Source: Dillenia suffruticosa (taxonomy: Eukaryota > Streptophyta > Magnoliopsida > Dilleniales > Dilleniaceae). From it: a stretch of DNA of 64,000 nt. How positions within the stretch are numbered: the stretch's first letter is position 1; the number at the start of each line of letters is the position of its first letter. Positions 12,147-24,082 of this stretch are shown piece after piece. The stretch covers positions 37,016,261 to 37,080,260 of the forward strand of contig JAVTVX010000012.1 in assembly GCA_033439265.1 (NCBI GenBank). The letters are read 5' to 3'. The position numbers were made by a program, and so were the translations under genes. A model generated the notes under the pieces. That model ran no database searches, had not been told where the DNA came from, and saw only the letters and a list, made by a program, of their open reading frames with translations.

Positions 12147-14828
12147 ATGGTGTCGGACCAAGAAATAGCAAAAGGGGTAGAATCAGTGCTCCGTCAATCG
12201 GACCCTAACGCCGGCATGTCGTTTAACGGCATCGTTCAACAAGTCGAGGCCAAACTAGGTCTTGATTTGTCCCATAAAGCTGGTTTCATTCGAGACCAAA
12301 TCAACCATATTCTCCGACCTCCTCCTCCTCCACAGCCTCAACAACATCCTCACCCTCACCCAAAAGACCATTTTGCCCTTCAACATCACCCTCAATACCT
12401 CTCCCCTCACCCCCAACTTCCTCCCCATTTTGCCCTCCAGCATCACTCCCAATTCCGAACCCATCCTTCTCAGCCACAGCCTCCTCCGCCGCAGCTTCAG
12501 CCCCAGCCTCCTCCACCGCAACCGCCGCCGCCCCAAGCTCATCCTCAGCCGGTTGTTCAGAATGTTGGTGCTGTTACTCCCCAAACCCCTAAAGAAAGGT
12601 TAAATTTGTCATTTTTCTTTTTTCACATTTTGGTTGTTGGGGTTTTGTTGCTTTTTAGGGTTTCAAATTCATTTTCCGGGTCATTTTCTTGTTTCATAAT
12701 GTGGGTTTTTTTTTTTCTCAATTGCAAAATTTTCTAATGTGTGGTTTTTTTTTTGGAACTTTATTTTTAATTTTCCTGATCAAGTTTAATGATGAATCTC
12801 TATTTTTCGTTGTCATTATCCTTTATTTGTTTATTTATTTATTTAAGAAACCCCATTTGGGGTTTTGATTTTAAGTGAATAGTCACTCTGAGTAGCTGTA
12901 AATTTATTATCTTGGTGCTGGTGAGTTTTTTCATTAAATGCATGCTTGCAATGCAATTGAAGTTGAAACATTTATAATTCGTCTGAGTTCATTTGAATCC
13001 TCGAAGTACCTTCTTTTAAGGTTTCGAAGAACATTGGATGCCAGATATTAACAGAAGAAACCCAAAAGATCTTATAGTCTAAAGTGTATGTTTGCATGCA
13101 TATATGAGTTCGGAGAGATGGGTATATTGCTATTTTACTCTATTATTATTTTGAAAGCTAAAAGAGATTGTGGACATTGTTTTTCTTATGTTTACATTTC
13201 CTGATTCTTCCTTAAAATTCATGAGTTTCGTGTTACCGCTGTTGCCTGGAAGTTGTTTGTAAATGAAATATCCGTTCTAGGCAAGCTTTATAAGATGAGA
13301 TTGTTTCTTATCAGTGACACAACTCTTTGCTTCTGTAATTTTGATCTGGTGCAATAAAATGTCTGTGCAGTGCTCCGACTGGAACAAAAAGAAGAGGGGG
13401 TCCAGGAGGTCTTAACAAGCATTGTGGTGTTTCACCTCAACTTCAAGCTATTGTTGGTGAGCCAACCATGCCAAGGACCCAGGTTTTAATTCTTTCATTT
13501 GAAGGCATTACTGTATCTTAAATTGTTTACTTAATTAGTTGCGAGTAAAGAGCTTCACCTTCATGTCTCAGATTGTGAAGCAGCTGTGGGCTTACATAAG
13601 GAAAAACAACCTTCAAGACCCGAGTAACAAGAGAAAGATAATTTGTGATGATGCACTGCGCTTGCTTTTTGAGACTGACTGCACAGATATGTTCAAGATG
13701 AATAAGCTGTTAGCTAAGCATATTATCCCACTTGAACCGACTAGTATGTATTGGGGCATAAGATGTGGAAATTTTATGATCTTGAAATGAGATAGTTGCC
13801 ACTTATTTTTTGAATTGTTGATTTCCTTTTTGTACTTGTAGAAGCGTCTAGCCACTCCAAAAGACCAAAGATTGATGTTGAATCTGCAATAGAAAATACC
13901 GAACCCGGTCTATCACCTGCAATCATATCGGATGCACTTGCCAAGTTTTTTGGTACAGGGGAAAGGGAAATGATTCAATCAGAGGTCTTACGACGAGTAT
14001 GGGAGTACATAAAATTCAACCGTTTGGAGGTGGGTAGCTGGGTCTCGATGCTTTTGATTTTTGATGACTGTTTGACAACACTTCATTTGTTGTCTTGGGT
14101 ATTCATCACAATTTTAAAGACTGATATGGTGTCTCTCATATTCTTTATTTCCATGATTATATTTATCTCTGTCCCATGGTTTAAAGATGATATTCATAAA
14201 ATAGAAAAAATTGGGATGAATTTGATTATATTTGTAGTTCCTATTGTAGTTACCTTTGACAAAGTTATTACCGTGGGAAATAAATCAGCTTTTAGAATGT
14301 CTGTTCTGCGGTGGCTATGAGCTACTACACTTGTACAGGTGATTTTCCTAGGATGTTGTGTGCTATCATATTAAGTAAACGATGCAAATATCTGATTCTG
14401 GTTTGCACTGATTTTAGTTTTTCTTTACCTAAATAGGATCCAGAGGACACGAACTGTATGTTGGTTCTGTGCATTGAAAATGTTTATTGCTCTTATTATG
14501 TTCCTCTACCAACATGGCATCTTTTTCCTCTCCTTGCTTTGAGTATGACATGACTAAAAAGTTCAATGAGTCTTTTTCTCTAGGATCCATACTTACGCTA
14601 TTAGTAATCCCTTAACTCTTTTCTGTTGATGGACACTAGGCCCAGGTATTCTAGATCAAGTATGAAATGTTAGCATCCAAAATGATGTTGCTTGTGCCCT
14701 TGCAGGATCCTATGAATTCAATGGTGATCAGATGTGATCCTAAGCTTCAGGAGCTCCTTGGTTGTGAAAGCATTTCTGCTTTGGGGATACCTGAGATGGT
14801 AGTGCGACATCTACGTAAAAGGTCATGA
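12147..14828 (+). CDS. DEK_C and tandem SWIB/MDM2 domain chromatin protein
   Basis: Nuclear protein related to yeast UAF30 and the BAF60 SWIB fold, expected to act in chromatin or transcription complexes. Five exons: 12147-12598, 13371-13482, 13572-13743, 13842-14029 and 14706-14828. All are GT/AG, and the frame closes at 348 residues. Residues 1-56 are a DEK_C domain (SDQEIAKGVESVLRQSD through FIRDQINHIL). Residues 57-140 are a Pro/Gln/His-rich linker. SWIB 1 is about 166-242 (IVKQLWAYIRKNNLQDP, ending with a histidine-containing KHIIPL). SWIB 2 is about 272-346 (LRRVWEYIKFNRLEDP through MVVRHLRKRS). The domain order matches Arabidopsis DEK_C-SWIB-SWIB proteins. The start used is the first ATG that begins a DEK_C domain; an in-frame ATG at 12030 would add a 39-residue Arg-Glu-rich arm, which I consider 5' leader. 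Confidence 0.93.
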
Positions 14829-17267
14829 TCTAGGCACTGCTGACTGGTTAGTCTATCCTCTTCTGACTACAAATATTTGATGCTTGAATTGATCTGTCTG
14901 ATATGGTCCATGCTTGTGTTTATTGTTGGTTAATAAAACTATCATATTATTCTTGTATTTGTCTAAATTTTAGCTTACTTTACTCTGACGTAATTACTGA
15001 GATGCTATCATCTAACCTTGGGATAGGAATTATCAAATCAGGGACCATAATTCCTGCATTTTGCTCCTGGTGGTTGAATAGTTGTATTTTATTGTGTAAT
15101 GGGTTGTTAATATTTCGAATGCAAACTGTTGTTGGCTGTTAATAGTTCTTCCAAGCTTACCCCATCTAGACTATCAAATTTTTTGCTCTGCTTGTTTTGG
15201 GCTGTGACTCAGTCATGGAAACAAACTCTAATGAACTCGATCAATGTGAAGTTCAAGTTCTCGGCCTGTACTTGTTGGTTGTGCTAAGATTTGAACTTTT
15301 TCTTGTCCATTATGCTGCTTTATTGGCATTAAATTTTGCTGGTCTTGTATACTTTGATGTTGAAGTACCTTTACTCCTTTAGTCTAGAAGTAAAAGGTGT
15401 ACCTTCCATTCTTACATGGTTAAGCATTAGAAGAGTTGTTAATTTTGCATTTTGTTTACCCTTCATTACTGCATTTTCTTTGCTTTCTGCAGATGATGCA
15501 GTCTTGCTGCTCGTGATGGAACTACGGATTATTAAGAAGTCCTTTTTGCTTTTTCTTTTGTGAATTGACATGGTTAGATGTTGTAATATTCTGCAAAATA
15601 TTACTATCACTGATTAGAATCTTGGTCTACTAACCTGGGTTGGTGACAGGAGTACGATTTAGTTTATGTATTTGGCTTGGGTTCAGATTTTGTAGTGATC
15701 CTTTTAATTTTCTTGGTAAATGGTAAGTATTTCTAACCTTCTTTGAAGTGCATATAGAACCTGCCTTTGAATGGCTAAAATCTTTTGGCCCAAGTGATAA
15801 TTTGTGTATCAGATTACTTGCCAGGTACTGTGCAATTATCTCAGCTTCTTTGAGCCTACTTTAGAGGGCTGGTATTATCGATTTACAGACCTGGAGGCAG
15901 ATGATCTGCAGTGAACAAGTTTCTATGCAAATCCACTGCTTCTGATTTTATGACTTTTTTCATGCTTTTATACCTTGTTGCACTTGGTATTCTGGAAAGT
16001 GGATGGAAATCTTACTTAGTTGCTTGTATCCTGACAATGTCTAATAGATGAAGAATGGCTCCTGTGTCCAATCCTACAACGAGGAGAATTCTGGGCTAAA
16101 TGTATCTGTTTGTTATGAGGCAAGAGTGTAAGGTTAATGAACATGTGGTCTAATCCTTCAATCTAGTGGCCTTTCTGTCTCCGCTGGAATTGTTTTGGAG
16201 TACTCTTAAAAAAATGAACCTTTCCTCTCCCCATATTGAGTTACATAAAGCATAATATGAATTTAGTGGTGTTAATATAAAGCATCAAACGGACCTGGTC
16301 CACCCCAAGGCACCTATTCACACCAATGCAATGCTATAGAGCATCTTCCAGCCTTGCTATTTAAAAAACTATTAAACAATAAAGAATCAGATATTGAACT
16401 TCAAGAAGTGCAAAATTTGTCCCTTTTTTTTGACTTGGATTGGCTGGTCCAATATGAAAACTTGTGAACCGGTGTCATGGCTAGTCTAGATTTTCTTTAA
16501 AGATCGAAATAGAATTTGAATCTGTCAAATTTGGTCAGATTGGGCAATTTGGATAAAATTTGATAGGTTCAATAGCTGATTTTTTGAAATTGAAAATTTT
16601 GGGAGAGATGTTTATGTACCCTCTTGATCGCCTGGTCGTTTGTTTTGTTTTTATGGTGTATTTATTGTTCAACCAAATTTTTTCTTTTACTTTTATTTTT
16701 TGTTTTATTACATAAGTTTTAATTTTTAAAATAATTTTCATTAACTTTACGGTCTGACTAGCAATTCACGGATGAAACGAGTACCTTCATGCCTCAATAA
16801 CCATGTTTCAAGTGTAATGTCGGAATTTGAAATTCTCATTGTATAAATTTGTGCAGCCTCTAGTTTTCAAGCACCAAAAGAATAAAAGGGAAAAAAGGAG
16901 AGGACAATTAGAAAGCTAATATGATAGGTTTTCGAGTATGAACAAGAAAATGTTGGCAATATCAGGCATTTTGGGGGAGTTCCCAAGTACTAAAGAGCCA
17001 AAAACACAGTTCGATCAATAGCTTCCCTTTCCAAAGAACCCTGATGTGAGCCAAACGTATTCCAAGGTATCCCTCAACAAATTCTGGCAATATAGTTTCA
17101 TGTGTGACGTATTTTGCTTCATGCTTTTAATTACAAAGTCCCGTGACTGTTATGATAAGAATTCACAATGCGAGACACCAAAATTTCAAATTCCAAATAG
17201 ACCCCTTGAAGACCTCTATAAATTGGACTCCAAAGTAACCCAGTTTTGCATAAACAAACCTTCAAAA
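14829..17267. other. Intergenic between the SWIB and DIR1-like genes
   Basis: 3' side of the SWIB gene followed by the promoter of the lipid-transfer gene. Several open frames of 60-80 codons occur but none has a family signature or a convincing splice partner. The first kilobase may be 3' untranslated region. Confidence 0.55.
17217..17223 (+). promoter_or_regulatory. TATA box of the DIR1-like gene
   Basis: TATAAAT stands 45 bp before the start codon, implying a very short leader. This also argues against the longer open frame that begins at 17046. Confidence 0.6.
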
Positions 17268-17600
17268 ATGGCCAACTCAAATACTAGCAAGTTGCTCATT
17301 GTAGCTATGGTGGTGGTGATGGTGATTGCTGATGCGGCTGGTGCCAAGGCCATAGTGATATGTAACATGGACTCGACCGAACTCGCTCTATGCCTACCAG
17401 CTATTAGTGGGCCCGCACCTCTGCCGCCATCCGTGAGGTGCTGTGCGACTATGCACAAAGCTGACTTGCATTGTCTGTGCAGCTACAGGGCTGTCCTTCC
17501 TGCCTTTGGTGTCAATCCTGCACTCGCTATGGCCTTGCCTAAAAAATGTGGCCTCAACCCACCTCCTGAATGTGGGGGTATGCTTGATAGATTGCTTTAG
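17268..17600 (+). CDS. DIR1-like non-specific lipid-transfer protein
   Basis: Secreted small 8-cysteine protein that binds lipids in an all-helical cavity; the closest named relative is DIR1, required for systemic acquired resistance signalling. Single exon, 110 residues. Residues 1-26 are a signal peptide (TSKLLIVAMVVVMVIADAAG). The eight cysteines follow C-X9-C-X15-CC-X9-C-X-C-X22-C-X7-C with Leu between the CXC cysteines. The segment AFGVNPALAMALPKKCGLNP is typical of DIR1-type proteins. ATG 17268 was chosen because it begins the signal peptide and follows a TATA box; the frame is open upstream to 17046 but that part is promoter. Which member of the DIR1-like group this is cannot be told from one copy. 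Confidence 0.93.
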   Translation: MANSNTSKLLIVAMVVVMVIADAAGAKAIVICNMDSTELALCLPAISGPAPLPPSVRCCATMHKADLHCLCSYRAVLPAFGVNPALAMALPKKCGLNPPPECGGMLDRLL

Positions 17601-18750
17601 TTCAAGGTAAAAGTTTTTTTCGGAACTAACACTGTTGATGTTTGTGGATTGCAGGGGCATGAAGAAGTCATCAGGATTGGCTATGCTTTGCGGGATTCGG
17701 AAGTTATGTTCTAAAGTATTTTTTTACCGAAAGTCGTGATTTTGTGTACTTGAGAGGCATTAATGTCCCTCTCTCTTGCTATGGATTTTATGATCCTAAT
17801 GAATGAGAACTACTCATTTTGCTTTGTCTACTCGCTACATGATCTCTAGAACATTATAATGTAGCTCATATTAGGGAGAGCTTAATAAGAAAGAATAAGG
17901 CACTTTCTAAGAATATAACAAGCAAAATTTGGAGGGAATGTTTTGCTTTGGTCTTGAATGCAATGTCCGAGCTTATCTTGTCCATTGCAGCCTGCACAAT
18001 ACCCACCACTTTCTGCAGAAGAAGAAAATGAGAGATTGAAGAGTAAATATAGAAGCAACATTATCTTTATACCTTCAAAAAACCATTGGTAACTTACCAG
18101 TCTTAATGGTTCAATATGGAGTAGTGGTTCTAAAAACATCTTCACATTCCTGAAATTGATCAAACACAAAGCCTAAAATCTCTGTTCTATTTATAGACAG
18201 GAGGTGATTTGATTCCGATTGATACTTTTGACTAGACCAACCAATTGGGATGTCCTAATACAATATGGTTTGGAATATAACTTGGGTTTCACCGGCACTT
18301 TGAAGGTGTATAAGGGATCAATTGATTGAACCGGTTGAACGCGTTGATTGGGTCCAAATCAGCGAAGGAAATATAAGTTTTTGATTCATTTTCTAACAAA
18401 TTTTTATTTTTATTTTCTTAGTCTTTACAAAAAAGAAACAGAAATTTAAAAATATTTTTTAAAATAAAAAAATTTTATATGAAACTACATTTTATTTATT
18501 ATAAATATTTTATGCCTGTCAAAATATAATAATTAAACTATCCCTTTATTTTTGTTAGATTTGCTCAGGAAAAAAAAAAGGAGAAAAAGAAAATCCACAA
18601 AAACGAAAACAGAGGGAGCTGGGCTGTTGGAAAAAAGAAACGACGCCGTATTCTATCATCCCCACAGCGACTAAACTGAGCAAAGAGGACGAAGAGAGAA
18701 AAAAAAAAACCAAAAACCGAGAGAGAGAGAGATCGAAAGAGAGAGAAATC
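17601..18750. other. Intergenic between the DIR1-like gene and EMC3
   Basis: 3' side of the lipid-transfer gene and promoter of EMC3. A possible two-exon coding remnant on the minus strand lies at 17880-18149 (see findings). 18390-18540 is very AT-rich. The EMC3 leader contains short GA runs at about 18719-18746. Confidence 0.55.
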
Positions 18751-21700
18751 ATGGCGGAAGATCTAGTGCTAGACACAGCAATTAGAGACTGGGTATTAAT
18801 CCCACTATCTGTAGTGATGGTTCTGATCGGAATCCTCCGTCACTTCGTCTCCAAACTCATGCGTTCCTCTTCTCAAAACCCCGATGTTAAGATCGTCAAA
18901 GAAGGGTCTCTCTTTTCCTGCCTAACCCTATCTTTGATTTCTTTCGGAATCGTGTTCCTTTACCGATCCTCTAATTGGGGTTTTTCGATTTCAGGCAACT
19001 TGTTATTAGGGCGCGGAATTTACGGTCCTCTGCTAATTTTATTCCTCCCAAGTCTTTTCGCGCTCGTAGGGTTTATTTCTGCAACGAGGTTTACTTTTCT
19101 TCTCTCTATATCTGATTTTTTGGGTGTATTTTGGTTATTGGATTTCTGCGTTTCAGTTAGGATTTTTAATCCCATGTTCCATGACATAGTTAGTTGATAC
19201 GAGGTACAAGTGTTTACTTTTGTTATTAGATTTCTGGGTTTCAGGAAAAGCTAAGATTTTTAATGCTATGTAGTATGAATTATGAAGATTAAGATTTACA
19301 CATGGTTAATTGATACGAGGTACAAGTGTTTATTTTAGTTTTATTTTCTGGTAGAATTTTAAAAGAGAAAAAAGATTGATTTCTTAGCTAATGATTTTGT
19401 GGTGTACAAAAGCTTGATTCGTAAAAATGAGGTGGTTCGGACATATGCAAAGACGACTCAAATATACACCGATTAAGAGAGCTAAGAACTTAAATATAGG
19501 AGATCTAGTTAGATGTAGAGGTAGACCACTGAAAACTTAGATGCAAATTATTTGTAAAGATATGAAAGTTAAGGGTTTAAAAGAGAAAATGGTATTTGAT
19601 AATAATGGATAGCGTAGAAGAATTTGCACAAATTATACCGATATATTTTAGATATATAACCTATTGATTTTTTTTTTCTTTTTCCCTTTCTTTTTCCCTT
19701 TCTTTTTCCTTTTATATATATATTTTATATATTTTATTTTTCTTTTCTCTATTTTTTTCAAATTTGTCTCTCAAATGGTTGACCCCAAATATTGGGATTA
19801 AGGCTCAGTTTGTTGTTGTTGTTGTACAAAAGCTTGATTCGGGTTTTTGTTTGAGGTCTACTAGATTCAAATTTTATGCTCACACTGGAGTTTTACGCTC
19901 AACTAATTCAAACACAGATTACAATATTTTGTGCTTAGCTCAATATGGTTTGTTTTTCTTCTCTCTCTCTCTCTCTCTCTGATTTTTTGGGCGCATTTTG
20001 GTTATTGGTTTTCTGTGTTTTAGGAAAAGTTAAGATTTTTAATGCTATGAAGTCTGAAATATGATGATTAAGATTTGCCTAGTTAGTTGATGAGATACAA
20101 GTATTTATTTTGGTTTATTTTCATAAAGACTCTTAAAAAGGAAAAAAGATTGATTTCTTAGCTAATGGTTTGTGGTTTACAAAAGCTTGATTTGGGTTTT
20201 TGTTTGAGGTCAACTAGGTTTAAAGTTTATGTTCTGTTTGAAGTTTTAAGCTCAATTAATTCAAGCATGGATTATAATGTTTGTATTTAGCTCAATATGG
20301 CTGTTTGCTACCATGTCATGCCGTTTGGGTAAATTTAGCTATTTGTAATCACTCAATAGTAGACTGTTACTGTATTTTCCATGTATAATCATTCAGAAGG
20401 AGTGATGGTATGTTTTCGAAGTTAGTGGGCGTATGCTTGATCCTATTGTGTCAGTTGAAATGCTTTGATGCATGAGTAGTTGATAGATAGGTAGAGTAGA
20501 AAGATTTCAATTATCTTGTTAGGCTATTTTGTCTTCATTGCGTGCCAATTTTAGATTTTTTTTATTTGTTGGAGAACACCATTTTGTGTTTGATATTTGA
20601 GAGAGTTCATTTTCTCACATCAGGTATTCTTTCAGCGCATGCCCTATTATGACCCAAAAGATTGTTTTATACAGGAAAATGGCTTGCTATTTGTTCCCAA
20701 GGGCCAGGCTCAAAATGCACAGGCCCAAATGTTCTCTGACCCAAACATGGCTATGGACATGATGAAGAAAAACTTATCTATGATCATACCTCAGGTACTG
20801 GAATTTGCATGTTAGCTTATTAACTTCACTTTTGGTTGGTGCTGTTAAGGCTTTAAAGAGATATGTGGTCACTGTACTGATCTTTTTCTATGCTTATCAG
20901 ACACTTACTTTTGCATGGGTCAACTTCTTCTTCTCTGGATTTGTAGCAGGTGTGGCATTTCAGCTGTTTGCTACATTTTTCATGCTCATATCTTTATTAC
21001 TTCTTGAATTATTTATCATCAGAAAGTCCAGCGAAAGGTTTAATAGTCCTATACTTTTGCCTTGAGTTATTTGTCTTAGTTTAAATTTGAACAAGAGTTG
21101 GGTAGAAGAAAGATTTGTGTGAATGAAATGCCCTTTTTTTTTTGAGAACTCCTTGAAGAAAAGATCTACCTTGTAAATACGATACTTTACAATCTCAGCC
21201 TTTTTTATATCTCCACGTCATTTTACTTAAATCTTTTTTCATGTTTCCACAAAACTCATATGTGTTGATACCTCAATTCTTATTACCCCTGTTATTTTCT
21301 TTGCAGCCAAGATTCCTTTTCCTCTCACTCAGAGGTTTAGAGGAATGCTACAAAATGGGATAGACTTGAGCACTGTTGATGTTAGCTATGTCAGTAGTCG
21401 TTCATGGTGTGTCCCTTCTTCATCTTCTGATTATGGTCAATATTTGTTTCTGAACTTAATGCAAAAATTTTACCACTGTTTGTGGCTCTAACAAATTTTA
21501 TTACTTTTACCAGGTACTTCCTCAATCTGTTTGGATTAAGGGGTTTATTTAGCCTTATCCTTGGTGATGAGAATGGTAAGTATTTCTCTGTAACTCTACT
21601 TCTAATATGATCTTGATATGCATTATTGTCCCCCCCCCCTCTGGGTTTATTTTCTGATGGGAAACAAGTGTATCATCTGATGCAGCCACTGATGATACTC

Positions 21701-23051
21701 AACGTATGATGCAAATGAGTGGTTTTGGCTTTGATCCTAGTAAGGTACTGCTCTCTCTCTCTCTCTCTCTCTCCCCCAACCTCCTTCTCCTCCTCCTGCC
21801 TGTTTTGTGTACATCACGCTTCTCACATCAGTTTGTGTCACTCTAAGCCGGGTTACTGAAAACACATTCAAGAGCATGTCTTTGAGGCACCTCAATGGTT
21901 GAGGCAACTCTTCTTAAGTGCTATACTTGTATGAGATGAAAGAGCTGAATAAGTGGAGCTTAATCTTTGAGTGACAACTTCTGGACTCTACGAAGTCCTT
22001 GAAAATGATGTGCAGTTGGTATCATGGGATATGGGGTTTCTAATAGAACTTGAAGCAAGCAGGACCTTCACTTTATCCTAGATACTTTCCTAGATTTCTG
22101 GGTCTTCTTCAGTAGTGTTGTATGTGGAATTATTAAGACATGAGTGGCTGAAACTGCTGACATGCTCTAATCTTTTTCATTGCATTCTCTTAGAATTTGT
22201 CAAGTAGCAATTGAAATTAACCTTGTAAAGTAGGGCACTTTAAGATGTCCACAACATAGAAAAACATGTGTTAGAATTCCTCAACCTCCTTGGACACACT
22301 TGATGCCACATGGCCATTCGGTGATATATCACTGACTTCTCGTGGGGTGGATTTGGAAAGAATGGAAGGCAGAGAAAAATGACTCTCTCGGTCTTTCTTG
22401 TCTACTATTCAACTGCATGCAATATATTTTCTGGAACAAGTCTTTAAATTCAACTGTGCACTGTGCCTGCAACCCCATGGCATTGCTGGGGATACTGCCT
22501 TACTAAATCATTTGAGAGCCCCTTGAATTTGAGTCTACTCTATCTGTGAAAGTGGTTCCATTTTCTCACCTGTTGTGCTGTTTAATGGCCTGAACCATGT
22601 TGATTTGCATCCTGTTTTGACTCACTCCATTGGACTCTTCTGTATCCAAGTCCTCATGTTGCCTATGATCTTGTTAGCTTTAAGGGAACATATTGTGCTT
22701 ATATAGCTGCATATCATCAAGTACTGCATAACATAGATCAGCTCATGACCCTTGGGTTTTTATTGGTATTATTACAAGCAGTAGAGTGCAGTACCCGTAA
22801 TAGAATTAATGAGGATGGAATATGCTTAGGATAATGTTAATCTCCATTTGTTGTTTGCTGAACAGGGTAGTCTGGGATTTGTTGGATATGAAGACTTTTC
22901 TGTGGTAAATGAATGTTAATTCTGTGGTTCAATTCTTTTTTCTCAGAGCTTGGGTGCTGAGAAAGACAGTCTTGACATAGTTCAGCATGAATGGGCCCTG
23001 CCAAAATTTGAGCAGCGAGCAGAGGCAGTGTTGAGAGAACTTGTTCAGTAG
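18751..23051 (+). CDS. EMC3: ER membrane protein complex subunit 3 (EMC3/TMEM111)
   Basis: Core subunit of the ER membrane protein complex, which inserts tail-anchored and multipass membrane proteins; it belongs to the YidC/Oxa1 insertase superfamily. Eight exons: 18751-18905, 18995-19088, 20675-20794, 20901-20949, 21307-21406, 21514-21575, 21686-21744 and 22947-23051. The total is 744 nt and 247 residues, the usual plant length. Signatures in order are [20 protein letters not shown] (membrane segment 1), [63 protein letters not shown] (membrane segment 2), [20 protein letters not shown] (membrane segment 3), [18 protein letters not shown] and [17 protein letters not shown]. Exon 1 ends on a weak GTCTCT donor. 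Intron 2 (1.6 kb) carries diverged internal duplications and a LINE tail. Confidence 0.96.
19111..20303 (+). repeat. Diverged triplicated block in EMC3 intron 2
   Basis: Three related segments stand head to tail: a partial copy at about 19111-19214, a copy at about 19215-19936 interrupted by the LINE tail, and a copy at about 19981-20303. Shared words include GATTTTTTGGG, AAGATTTTTAATGCTATG, GATTGATTTCTTAGCTAATG and ACAAAAGCTTGATT. The LINE is absent from the third copy, so the duplication is older than the insertion. Confidence 0.7.
19422..19822 (+). mobile_element. 5'-truncated RTE-type LINE, 3' tail only
   Basis: About 400 bp. It starts with a decayed reading of the C-terminal end of a plant LINE ORF (a WFGHMQRR-like peptide, then a Gly-Arg-rich stretch) and ends with GACCCCAAATATTGGGATTA and a (TTG)n tail, the hallmark of plant RTE LINEs. 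It is flanked by a perfect 19-bp target duplication, TGTACAAAAGCTTGATTCG, at 19403-19421 and 19823-19841. Confidence 0.85.
21746..21773 (+). repeat. (CT)n microsatellite in EMC3 intron 7
   Basis: CT run immediately after the exon 7 donor. Confidence 0.8.
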
Positions 23052-23130
23052 AGAAGTTTGATGGGGTTACTGCTGCAAACACTCCATTGCCACTCCCTCT
23101 AATCAAAGGCCATCGATTCTGGAGATACCA

Positions 23131-23199
23131 ACAGTTATCCACGGAATGGCAAGGGAAAACCACAAACAGTTATCCATGGAATGGCCTGGGAAAACCACC
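23131..23199 (+). repeat. 35-bp tandem duplication in the EMC3 3' region
   Basis: Two units beginning ACAGTTATCC (23131 and 23166) differ at only a few bases, 80 bp after the EMC3 stop codon. Confidence 0.85.
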
Positions 23200-24082
23200 G
23201 CCTTTCCCCATGATTGGATTATTTATGTTAGCATATTGTGATCATTTGATAAGGATTCCCTGGATTGCCATGTTGTACGTTGCCCCTGGAGAATGGATTC
23301 TTGTTTAAGCTTTTCTGAGGATAACCCTATGTCCTTTTGCTCTAGTTGAAATTTAAGTTACAGCTATACAACACTTGAAATGAAACGCTAATTTTTGCTA
23401 GTTTCTGGTATCTCTTTTGATTGTTTTTGCAACCTGAAATGTCAAGATGAAGTGTCAAATGTCGGTGGAACATGCCATGTACAGGAATGTTTGAGATTCA
23501 TTCAGGTCATCGACAGAAATGGAAACTGTTGAATTCATCGAACCTTTACCAATATCCGTTCAGTGGCCCACATTGAGGTCTGATTCAAACCCTAATCAAT
23601 TATAAGAACATCCTGTGCTTATGCCTACTTGGATCCCAAATTTGAAGGAAATCACTTGCAGTAGTAAGCTTTAGAGATGCGGACCATCTGTAATATGTTT
23701 GGTTACTCCATGTAAATAACCTTCCTATTTTTATTGTTCTACAACTAGTTTGGCCATATGAGCCTGAAATTCTTATCTTCATAAGGCCATCCCCATTTTT
23801 CTTACCGTGATGCCACATACCACCGGCTAGCAAGGTCTCCAACTCCGAAACCAAATAAGTGAAAATTAATTCGAAATTCCATTTAATTGCAGAGTTCGTT
23901 TATAAATGAAATTTTAGATTTGGGGTTAAAAAATAAAATATGAAATTGATTTGGGTTTTTTTTTTTTTTTCTTGGGATTAAAATTTTGTTATTTACATTT
24001 ATAAATTCTTTTTTCCCTTTTTCATTTGATTTCAATGAAACATACTAAGAAAATACCAATAACCAATAATTTAACCGGCACT

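Noticed and set aside
17046-17267. In-frame N-terminal extension of the DIR1-like gene
   Set aside because: A TATA box lies inside it and the signal peptide starts at 17268; the extension has no family match.
17606-17655. GTAAAA...GCAG segment after the DIR1-like stop, a possible 3' untranslated intron
   Set aside because: Only 50 nt, shorter than plant introns normally allow.
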